A stretch of 64,000 bases of DNA from Planctomycetota bacterium (GTDB taxonomy: Bacteria > Planctomycetota > PUPC01 > DSUN01). Positions 57,217-64,000 of the stretch are shown one piece after another. Position 1 is the first letter of the stretch, and each line of letters begins with the position of its first letter. The position numbers were made by a program, and so were the translations under genes. Below the pieces are notes generated by a model. It was not told where the DNA came from and made no database searches. It saw nothing but the letters and a program-made list of their open reading frames with translations. Where the stretch lies: contig DAOOIT010000023.1 of NCBI GenBank assembly GCA_035384565.1, positions 1 to 64,000 on the forward strand. The letters are read 5' to 3'.

Positions 57217-57253
57217 GAAGGAGGCGAATTCCGGCAGGATGCAGTGTCCGCCG

Positions 57254-57286
57254 GCCGACGCGGGGTGGCCTTCGCCCCGCGTCGGC
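57254..57286 (+). terminator. Hairpin after the pseudopilin gene
   Basis: GCCGACGCGGGG/CCCCGCGTCGGC, a perfect 12-bp stem with a nine-base loop; no T run. It separates the pilin gene from the rpsB promoter. Confidence 0.55.
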
Positions 57287-57341
57287 GCGCCCGGCAAGCC
57301 ACGCCCCCTGGGACCCGCCTCCAGCAAACCCCAAAAACTCC

Positions 57342-57369
57342 TTGACCGGCCGGCCCATCCGGCTATAAT
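57342..57369 (+). promoter_or_regulatory. Promoter of the rpsB-tsf-pyrH-frr operon
   Basis: TTGACC and a perfect TATAAT are separated by 16 bp. The leader of ~65 nt contains GCTTTCGC/GCGAAGC, a possible small stem. Confidence 0.78.
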
Positions 57370-57440
57370 AGATGATTCTAAAGCTTTCGCGCGCGAAGCG
57401 TGGCGACGCGAGCAGTTTGCCCTTTTTCTGGAGAGCGCGG

Positions 57441-58241
<801 letters not shown>

Positions 58242-58284
58242 CGCCCGAGCCTACACCCGTCCCACCCACTCCTAGGGGAACCAC

Positions 58285-58872
58285 ATGGCCATCACCGCTG
58301 AAACCGTCAAGCAACTCCGCGACATGACCGGCCTCGGCATGATGAAGTGCAAGGAAGCCCTCGAAGCCACCCAGGGCGACCTCGAGAAGGCCGTCGAATA
58401 CCTGCGCAAGCTGGGCCTCAAGACCGCCGAGAAGCGCGCCGGCCGCGAAACCTCCGAGGGCGTCATCGCCTCCTACATCCACTCCAACTCCAAGATCGGC
58501 GTCCTCCTCGAACTCAAGTGCGAGTCCGACTTCGTCGCCCGCAACGACGACTTCCGCCAGCTCGCCCGCGACCTGTGCATGCAGGTGGCCGCCACCCGGC
58601 CCATCGCCGTCTCCCGGGACCAGGTGCCCCCCGCGGTCATCGAGAAGGAACGCGAGATCTACCGCGAGCAGGTCAAGGACAAGCCGCCCCAGGCCGTCGA
58701 GAAGATCGTGGCTGGCAAGCTCGACGCCTTCTTCAAGGAGCACTGCCTCCTCGATCAGCCCTTCGTCAAGGACCCCAAGCACACGGTCGCCGACCTCCTC
58801 AACGCCCTGATCGCCAAGCTCGGCGAGAACATCGCCGTGAACCGGTTCGTGCGCCTTCAACTCGGGGAATGA
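58285..58872 (+). CDS. tsf: Elongation factor Ts
   Basis: EF-Ts recharges EF-Tu with GTP. At 195 residues it is of the short type. The UBA-like start ITAETVKQLRDMTGLGMMKCKEAL and the core CESDFVARNDDF are present. The gene follows rpsB after 43 bp with no terminator, as in most bacteria. Confidence 0.96.
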   Translation: MAITAETVKQLRDMTGLGMMKCKEALEATQGDLEKAVEYLRKLGLKTAEKRAGRETSEGVIASYIHSNSKIGVLLELKCESDFVARNDDFRQLARDLCMQVAATRPIAVSRDQVPPAVIEKEREIYREQVKDKPPQAVEKIVAGKLDAFFKEHCLLDQPFVKDPKHTVADLLNALIAKLGENIAVNRFVRLQLGE

Positions 58873-58878
58873 CCGCGC

Positions 58879-59619
58879 ATGCCCACCCCACGCTACCAGC
58901 GGGTGCTCCTGAAGATCAGCGGCGAAGGCTTCTGCCGCGAGGGCGCCAGCGGCATTGACCACGATGCCCTCCTCTCCATCGCCCAGCAGTGCCGCGACGT
59001 CAACCGCCTCGGCGTGGAACTCGCCATCGTCATCGGCGGCGGCAACTTCATCCGCGGCCAGGTGCTCGCCCAGCGCGGCATCAGCCGCGTCACCGCCGAC
59101 CACATGGGCATGCTCGCCACCGTGATCAACGCGCTCGCCCTCATGGACGCCCTGGAGGCCCTCGGAGTCGTCACCCGCGTCCAAACCGCCATCCACATGG
59201 CCGACGTGGCCGAGCCCTACATCCGGCGCCGCGCCATTCGCCACCTCGAGAAGGGCCGCGTGGTCATCCTCGCCGCCGGCACCGGCAACCCCTACTTCTC
59301 CACCGACACCACCGCCGCCCTCCGCGCGACCGAGCTGGGGGCCGAGGTGCTCCTCAAGGCCACCAAGGTGGACGCCGTCTACTCCGCCAACCCCCACGTG
59401 GACCCCAAGGCGGAGCGCTACGAGACCCTCAGCTACATGGAAGTGCTCAAGAAGAACCTCCGCGTCATGGACGCCACCGCCATCACCCTCTGCCGCGAGA
59501 ACGCCCTCCCCATCATCGTCTTCGACCTCCTGACCCCTGGAAACGTCCAGCGCGTCATCTGCGGGGAGCCCCTCGGCACCCTGGTGGCGACCGACGACCT
59601 CGTCGCCAAGGGCAGATAA
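58879..59619 (+). CDS. pyrH: Uridylate kinase
   Basis: PyrH phosphorylates UMP to UDP. The 246-residue protein has LLKISGEGFC at the start, IVIGGGNFIRG for phosphate binding, DHMGMLATVINALALMDAL, and LLKATKVDAVYSANPH with the family Asp. It lies 6 bp after tsf and 20 bp before frr, the standard cluster order. Confidence 0.96.
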   Translation: MPTPRYQRVLLKISGEGFCREGASGIDHDALLSIAQQCRDVNRLGVELAIVIGGGNFIRGQVLAQRGISRVTADHMGMLATVINALALMDALEALGVVTRVQTAIHMADVAEPYIRRRAIRHLEKGRVVILAAGTGNPYFSTDTTAALRATELGAEVLLKATKVDAVYSANPHVDPKAERYETLSYMEVLKKNLRVMDATAITLCRENALPIIVFDLLTPGNVQRVICGEPLGTLVATDDLVAKGR

Positions 59620-59639
59620 CCAAGCACAGGAGGCACGCC

Positions 59640-60200
59640 ATGCCATACGACGACATCTACCTCGACACCACGGACCGCATGGACAAAGCCGTCCAGCACC
59701 TCAAGGACGAGTTCCGCACGGTCCGCAGCTCGCGCGCCACGCCCGGCCTCGTCGAGAACATCCGCGTCGAGTACTACGGCACGCCCACGCCCCTCAAGCA
59801 GCTCGCCGGCATCGGCGCGCCCGACCCCCAGCTCCTCGTCATCAAGCCCTACGACCCCAGCGCCGCCGAGGCCATCCACAAGGCCATCCTCGCCAGCAAC
59901 GTCGGCCTCACCCCCAGCCTCGACGGCCGCCTCATCCGAGTCGTTGTCCCCCCCCTCAGCGAGGAGCGCCGCCGCCAGATCGCCGCTCAACTTCGTCACA
60001 TGGCCGAGGAGGCCAAGGTGGCCATCCGCAACGTGCGCCGCGACGCCCTCAAGCTCGCCGAGCAGGAGAAGAAGGACAGCGTGCTAACCGAGGACGACTT
60101 CTTCCGCCTCAAAGAGGACATCCAGGAACTCACCAACGAGCACGAGAAGGCCATCACCGACACCCTCGACCACAAGACGGCCGAGATCATGGAAGTCTGA
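59640..60200 (+). CDS. frr: Ribosome recycling factor
   Basis: RRF splits post-termination ribosomes with EF-G. The 186-residue protein begins YDDIYLDTTDRMDKAVQHLKDEF, then VRSSRATPGLVENIRVEYYGTPTPL (three-helix start and beta domain) and the C-terminal helix NVRRDALKLAEQEKK. Ribosome site AGGAGG precedes the ATG. Last gene of the operon. Confidence 0.96.
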   Translation: MPYDDIYLDTTDRMDKAVQHLKDEFRTVRSSRATPGLVENIRVEYYGTPTPLKQLAGIGAPDPQLLVIKPYDPSAAEAIHKAILASNVGLTPSLDGRLIRVVVPPLSEERRRQIAAQLRHMAEEAKVAIRNVRRDALKLAEQEKKDSVLTEDDFFRLKEDIQELTNEHEKAITDTLDHKTAEIMEV

Positions 60201-60291
60201 CACCCCGGGCGGCCCGCTGCGGCGAAAATCGCGCTTCCCGCGCCGCCCCGAATCTGTTATACTGAGAAACCCGTAACCATGGCGGATCCGC

Positions 60292-60364
60292 GGGGGCGTA
60301 GCTCAGTGGTCAGAGCAACGGTTTTTTAAGCCGTGGGTCGGAGGTTCGAGTCCTCCCGCCCTCA
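60292..60364 (+). tRNA. tRNA-Lys (anticodon TTT)
   Basis: The acceptor stem GGGGGCG/CGCCCTC (one G-T pair), D arm, anticodon stem ACGGT/GCCGT with loop TTTTTAA (anticodon TTT), and T arm GGAGG-TTCGAGT-CCTCC are all visible. Discriminator base A. The CCA end is not encoded (the next bases are CAA). Confidence 0.95.
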
Positions 60365-60369
60365 CAACA

Positions 60370-60447
60370 GACCCCATCGTCCAGCCAGGTCCAGGACACA
60401 GGCTTTTCAAGCCTGGAACACGGGTTCAAATCCCGTTGGGGTCGCCA
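60370..60447 (+). tRNA. tRNA-Glu (anticodon TTC)
   Basis: The acceptor stem GACCCCA/TGGGGTC, anticodon stem CAGGC/GCCTG with loop TTTTCAA (anticodon TTC), T arm CGGG-TTCAAAT-CCCG and an encoded CCA at 60445-60447 are visible. It starts five bases after tRNA-Lys, so both are processed from one transcript. Confidence 0.95.
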
Positions 60448-60557
60448 AGAAGGGACCTGGTCCGGTTCGCCGGCCCCGGGTCTCTTTTTCCTCGTGGCAC
60501 CGCCGCATGTTCCTGGGACTCGGTTCTTCCTCGATGCCGCCCCCGTAGGAGCGCCCC

Positions 60558-61910
60558 GTGCTCCTCCGTCGCCTCTACTGGGCTGCGTACATCGCCTCCC
60601 ACCTTCGGGGACAGGGCGGCTGGGCCTTCCAACCCCCGCCCGTCATCCGCCGAGCCCAGTCGCGTCGCCTCCGTCGCATCCTCTCCCACGCCTACCGCCA
60701 CGTGCCCCACTACCAGGAGGCCATGCGGCGCCTGGGCCTCACGCCAGCCGACTTCCACTCGGCAGACGACCTGGCTCGCCTGCCGCTCATCGAACGCGAG
60801 CAGGTCCAACGGGACCCCGAGCGCTTCTACTCGCGGGCCATTCCCGACTCCCAATGCCTGCTCCTGCCCACCAGCGGGAGCTGCGGCGTCCCGATCCGAA
60901 TCCGCCTCGACCTGCCAGCCCTCTTCCAATCCGCCGCCCACACGGGCCGCGAACGGGCCAACGTCATCCCCATCCTGGGGAGAAGCTTCGGGTATCGCGA
61001 GGCACTGATCGCGCCCGACGTGGCTCAGACGACCCTGGTTCTCGACTTCTGCCACAAGCACGCGTGGTTCCCTCCGGGCCGCCGGGTGCAGCGCCGAATC
61101 TACAAGATTGCCGCGCCGCTGGCACACACCGCGGCCGAACTCAACAACTTCAAACCCGATCTTCTGTTCTCATACGGCTCCTACATTGACATGCTTCTCG
61201 CCCACGCGCGCGCGAGCGGCGCACCGTTTCACTACCCGAAGGCCATCACTTACAGCGCCGACGCCATGTCGCCCGCCGTTCGACGGCTGCTGCTCGAGGA
61301 GCTGCGCATTCCTGTGTTCGCCTGGTACCGCGCGGTCGAGGCATTCAACATGGGCCAGGAGTGCGACCACCACCGAGGGATCCACCTGAACATCGATCTC
61401 CACCCCCTTCGCCTAGTGGACGCGGAGGGCCGTCCCGTGCCGGCAGGTGAGCAGGGGGATGTCGTGGTGTCCAACCTGGTGAATCGCGCGACCGTGCTGC
61501 TCAACTACCGGCTCGGCGACCGGGCGGCGATGCTGCCAGATCCCTGTTCTTGCGGGCGCTCCCTGCCGCTTCTGAGTTTCCCGCCGGGCCGCGGCGACGA
61601 TTTCGTGGTGCTCCCCTCAGGCGAGTTGGCCCATTGCGCCACCATCCACGTGGAACTGGTGCACGGCGAGCCGGTCTGGGCGGCTCAGGTCGTGCAGGTC
61701 TCGCCGTCGCACTTCGACGTCGTGGCCGTTCCCCGCGAACGGTGCGACCCATCTGCGATGGCCGCGCGCCTCGCGCATCGCCTCTCGCAGCGCCTCCACG
61801 CCGAGTTCACCGTGTCGGTCACGTTCGCCGACAGCCTGCCGCGCACGCCAGGCGGCAAGTGCCCCCTGTTCGTCTCCAAGGTGCCTCGCCCCGGCCAGCC
61901 GGCGCGGTAG
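60558..61910 (+). CDS. PaaK/CapK-like AMP-forming acyl ligase family protein
   Basis: The 450-residue protein belongs to the phenylacetate-CoA ligase/coenzyme F390 synthetase-like group: AYRHVPHYQEAMRRLGLTP near the N-terminus, LLLPTSGSCGVPIRI (phosphate-binding loop), SADAMSPAVRRLLLEEL, GDVVVSNLVNRATVLLNYRLGDRA, a PCSCGRSLP cysteine pair and the C-terminal domain with GGKCP near the end. Such enzymes activate a carboxylate as an adenylate; the substrate here is unknown. GTG start with TAGGAG. It is convergent with the radical SAM gene. Confidence 0.82.
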   Translation: MLLRRLYWAAYIASHLRGQGGWAFQPPPVIRRAQSRRLRRILSHAYRHVPHYQEAMRRLGLTPADFHSADDLARLPLIEREQVQRDPERFYSRAIPDSQCLLLPTSGSCGVPIRIRLDLPALFQSAAHTGRERANVIPILGRSFGYREALIAPDVAQTTLVLDFCHKHAWFPPGRRVQRRIYKIAAPLAHTAAELNNFKPDLLFSYGSYIDMLLAHARASGAPFHYPKAITYSADAMSPAVRRLLLEELRIPVFAWYRAVEAFNMGQECDHHRGIHLNIDLHPLRLVDAEGRPVPAGEQGDVVVSNLVNRATVLLNYRLGDRAAMLPDPCSCGRSLPLLSFPPGRGDDFVVLPSGELAHCATIHVELVHGEPVWAAQVVQVSPSHFDVVAVPRERCDPSAMAARLAHRLSQRLHAEFTVSVTFADSLPRTPGGKCPLFVSKVPRPGQPAR

Positions 61911-61936
61911 GCGCGACGGCCCCTTACCCGGTGCCC

Positions 61937-63034
61937 TCACACGGTGCATCGCGCGCCGAGCCGTGTGAGGGCCTGCTCGAACGTCTCCTCGTGGCCCGAG
62001 TAGCTGCACGCCGAATCGCCGTCGTGCGAGTAGCGATCCTTCAGGTCTCGGAACTCCTTGAAGAACGGGTTGGCCAAGGCCTGCGCCAACGGGACCTCGG
62101 CCAGGCAGTCCGCGGCCAGTCGTGCGGCCGGGCACGGCTCCAGGAAGCCGTCGGGCGAGATGTGGGCGATGCCATTGCCGCCCGCCTGGCAGCCGCCGAA
62201 ACGCAACTCGTCGGCGGGGAAGCCGATGATGGGCACCTCCAGCGCCGCTCGGCAGCGCTGGAGGCCCGCCTCGATCTGCTCCGACAACGGAGGCTCGACC
62301 GGCGGGCTCGGAATCTGCTCGAGGAAGAACCCGCTACGGCACCCGCGCTGGACGAGCGAGCCGACGAACTCCGGGGTCGTGGCCGAAGCGACGTTGTCCC
62401 CCGACAGCGTGATCGAGAAGCCGAAGGGGATGTCGCGCTCGCGGAGCGCGGCCATCGCGTCCAGGGCGGTCTGGAAGCTCCCCTCGCCCCGGCGCGCGTT
62501 GCACGCCTCCAGCGGGCCATCCACGCTCACCAGCCAGAGCATGTTCGGCGTCGCCAGGCCATCGTCCAGGAATCCCCGGAGCAGGCTGCCGTTGGTGAAC
62601 ACGATGAACGGCACCTCCGGCATCTCCCCGGGAATCGTGAAGAACTCGCGGTGCAGCAGCGGCTCGCCCCCCGACACCACGATGAGGCCCACCCCCAGTT
62701 CCTCCGCCTCGTGGAGGATGCGGCGGGCCATCGGCACGGCCATGTGCTCCTTGGCGTACCGCTGCGTGTAGCAGTGCGGGCACCGGTAGTTGCACCGCCC
62801 GGTGATCGCCATGAACAGCACCGAAGGCACGTGAAGCCCTCGCTCCTTGCGCGCGGCAGCGCGCAGCCTCTCGCAACGGCCCATCCTCGAGAGCCAGGCG
62901 GGCGCCAGCTTCATCACATCGGCGCGCACGGGCGGCCCCGTGAGCAGGCCCCGCCCCATCTGCTGCGTGACGTACTCGCTGAACGTCCTGGGCGTCCTCA
63001 GGGAGCCCATCAACCCCTTCACCATGTCGAGCAT
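61937..63034 (-). CDS. Radical SAM protein (PqqE/MoaA-like fold)
   Basis: The 365-residue enzyme has the cluster motif GRCNYRCPHCYTQRY (CX3CX2C, ~residue 82), then VVSGGEPLLH and WLVSVDGPLEACNARRGEGSF typical of the SPASM/AstB branch. A second cysteine set (GFPADELRFGGCQAGG, LEPCPAARLAADC) and a late SACSYSGHEE may bind extra clusters. Its first codons overlap the end of the DUF116 gene by 16 bp, so it is translated with two DUF116 proteins. The substrate is unknown; no precursor peptide was found nearby. Confidence 0.85.
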   Translation of the reverse strand: MLDMVKGLMGSLRTPRTFSEYVTQQMGRGLLTGPPVRADVMKLAPAWLSRMGRCERLRAAARKERGLHVPSVLFMAITGRCNYRCPHCYTQRYAKEHMAVPMARRILHEAEELGVGLIVVSGGEPLLHREFFTIPGEMPEVPFIVFTNGSLLRGFLDDGLATPNMLWLVSVDGPLEACNARRGEGSFQTALDAMAALRERDIPFGFSITLSGDNVASATTPEFVGSLVQRGCRSGFFLEQIPSPPVEPPLSEQIEAGLQRCRAALEVPIIGFPADELRFGGCQAGGNGIAHISPDGFLEPCPAARLAADCLAEVPLAQALANPFFKEFRDLKDRYSHDGDSACSYSGHEETFEQALTRLGARCTV

Positions 63035-63720
63035 ACGGTTGGGTTCCTTCTTCCTGTCCCCTCGTGTTCCTCTGCTTTCGCCCCGTTCGCATCGGTCCAG
63101 CCGCTCAGGCGCAGCGCCGCCCGCACGCGGTCGAGGTCCACATCGGTCGCCACGCATCCGTTTCGGGTCAGCGGCACGCCGTAGGTGGGCAGGCGTCCCA
63201 GGGCCATCATCACCTTGTTGCACTCGTGCGCGCAGGCGACCAGCAGGGCCGCCTCGGGCCGCTCCTCGGCGACCAGCCGCGGCACGTACGCCGAGCCGGT
63301 CAGGATGAACACCCGCCAGCCCACGCGCGCGCCCTCCTCATGGATCGCCTGGAGTTTGCAGAGCCCGCATCGCCCGCACTGAATCCCGCGTCGGCTGCTG
63401 GGCGCCGCGCAGGCAAGATGCCGCAGGCACGCCGGCGCCAGCACGAGCCCCCGTCGCGCCACAGCCAGCCGGCCCCGGTTGGCCTCGTTGCGCAGGCGCA
63501 CCATCAGGACATCCAGCGGCGCCTTCACGGGAAGCGCTCCCCAGAGCATCCTCAACGGCAGGTAGAGAAGTTCGAGGACACCCAGGGCAAACCGCTTCAG
63601 CGGAGCGGAGCCCCCATGGCCCACACGCACGGCGATGGCCAGCGACAGCGCCACACACGTCAGCCCGGCCAGGGCTGCCGCGGCCACGGCTCTTCCTATC
63701 TGCTCGGCGACGCTCCACAT
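63019..63720 (-). CDS. DUF116-family protein, membrane-anchored
   Basis: The 233-residue protein has an N-terminal membrane segment (AAAALAGLTCVALSLAIAV) and a cytoplasmic DUF116 domain with cysteine motif IQCGRCGLCKLQAI, ILTGSAYVPRLV, LLVACAHECNKVMMAL and LTRNGCVATDVDLDRV. The cysteines suggest a metal cluster. Start is ATG 63720, overlapping the previous DUF116 gene by 25 bp. DUF116 proteins are often found with radical SAM enzymes, as here. Confidence 0.8.
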   Translation of the reverse strand: MWSVAEQIGRAVAAAALAGLTCVALSLAIAVRVGHGGSAPLKRFALGVLELLYLPLRMLWGALPVKAPLDVLMVRLRNEANRGRLAVARRGLVLAPACLRHLACAAPSSRRGIQCGRCGLCKLQAIHEEGARVGWRVFILTGSAYVPRLVAEERPEAALLVACAHECNKVMMALGRLPTYGVPLTRNGCVATDVDLDRVRAALRLSGWTDANGAKAEEHEGTGRRNPTVCSTW

Positions 63721-64000
63721 TGCGTCATCGCCTCCGTCACAAGGTCCAGGTCCGCCGTGGTCTCGAAGCAGCCATCCGACGCCAGCGGCACACCCCGGGC
63801 CGCCACGCCCATCCGCAGTCCGGCCAGCATCGCCCCGCTGAGTTCGGCCGCACACGCCACCCCGATGGCCGCGTCCACTCCAAGCTCCTTCGCGAGCCGC
63901 TTGACGCACCCATCGCCCGGCGCGATGCAGAAGTAGAAGCCCTCCCGCTCGGCCCGCTCAGCCAGCTCACCGAGCCTGCACTTCCCACACCGCACGCAAC
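63696..64000 (-). CDS. Second DUF116-family protein, 5' end cut by window edge
   Basis: Only the C-terminal ~100 residues are inside the window: RCGKCRLGELAERAEREGFYF, APGDGCVKRLAKELGVDAAIGVACAAELSGAM and LASDGCFETTADLDLVTEAM. They line up with the same motifs in the neighbouring DUF116 protein, so the two genes are tandem paralogues. The start is beyond the edge. Confidence 0.78.
   Translation of the reverse strand, partial: CVRCGKCRLGELAERAEREGFYFCIAPGDGCVKRLAKELGVDAAIGVACAAELSGAMLAGLRMGVAARGVPLASDGCFETTADLDLVTEAMTQCGASPSR

Noticed and set aside
61937..63034. RiPP maturase with precursor peptide
   Set aside because: No short precursor frame with ribosome site was found beside the radical SAM gene; the neighbours are DUF116 proteins and a convergent ligase.

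Overview
The window is a stretch of a high-GC bacterial chromosome, probably a metagenome-type assembly. There is no rRNA gene to place it. The gene content points to the Planctomycetota/PVC side of the tree or a similar polysaccharide-degrading lineage: secreted proteins with PA14, BNR and LamG-like modules, an FGly-type sulfatase, a PL11 lyase, a DUF6259 glycosidase-like protein, several Gfo/Idh/MocA dehydrogenases, and intergenic regions packed with palindromic repeats. Start codons are often GTG or TTG. Promoters follow a clear sigma-70 pattern (TTGacn, 16-18 bp, TAnaAT) and could be read directly at about twenty sites.

Layout. 1-4.6 kb: NAD salvage (pncA fragment and pncB), then a STN-domain lipoprotein, thiL and tsaE. 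4.6-9.6 kb: a leftward operon hisA, class V aminotransferase, serA and an HtrA-like lipoprotein protease fused to PA14. 9.6-10.5 kb: a gene-free island of repeats. 10.5-18 kb: a secreted charged protein and a leftward glycan operon (DUF6259 protein, two tandem radical SAM paralogues, PL11 lyase); the secreted protein and the lyase are each broken by an in-frame amber codon. 18-21.2 kb: rightward metallophosphatase, DUF2007, M14 peptidase-like and beta-propeller-like genes. 21.2-26.8 kb: a two-gene ATPase + PIN-nuclease cassette lying between two 76-bp copies of the 3' end of a HAD-YvcK fusion gene, preceded by an FHA membrane protein. 27-40 kb: HD hydrolase, NYN nuclease, DUF192 protein, a sugar isomerase with an orphan DNA methyltransferase, mfd, and a large four-module secreted protein. 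40.7-50.6 kb: an oxidoreductase, PIG-L deacetylase, GH20-like lipoprotein and BNR-repeat operon, a zincin, and a sulfatase. 50.6-51.5 kb: repeats plus a self-contained small transcription unit. 51.5-64 kb: cyclophilin, WYL regulator with dehydrogenase, gltX, a pseudopilin, the translation operon rpsB-tsf-pyrH-frr, tRNA-Lys and tRNA-Glu, a PaaK-like ligase, and a radical SAM-DUF116-DUF116 cluster cut by the window end.

How the genes work together. Housekeeping operons (serine/histidine synthesis, NAD salvage, translation) alternate with blocks for taking apart sulfated or acidic polysaccharides at or outside the cell surface and for oxidising the resulting sugars.

The most unusual signals are non-coding or architectural. 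(1) A ~280-bp unit at 51047-51330 has its own promoter, a 16-nt perfect complement to the 16S 3' end as Shine-Dalgarno, a 12-codon Cys-Cys reading frame, a three-stem fold and a terminator. (2) A dispersed ~118-bp multi-hairpin element is present at four loci, with stems that change sequence but keep pairing. (3) The ATPase-PIN cassette is bounded by 76-bp direct repeats. All gene functions here are assigned by reading protein motifs; no database search was run.
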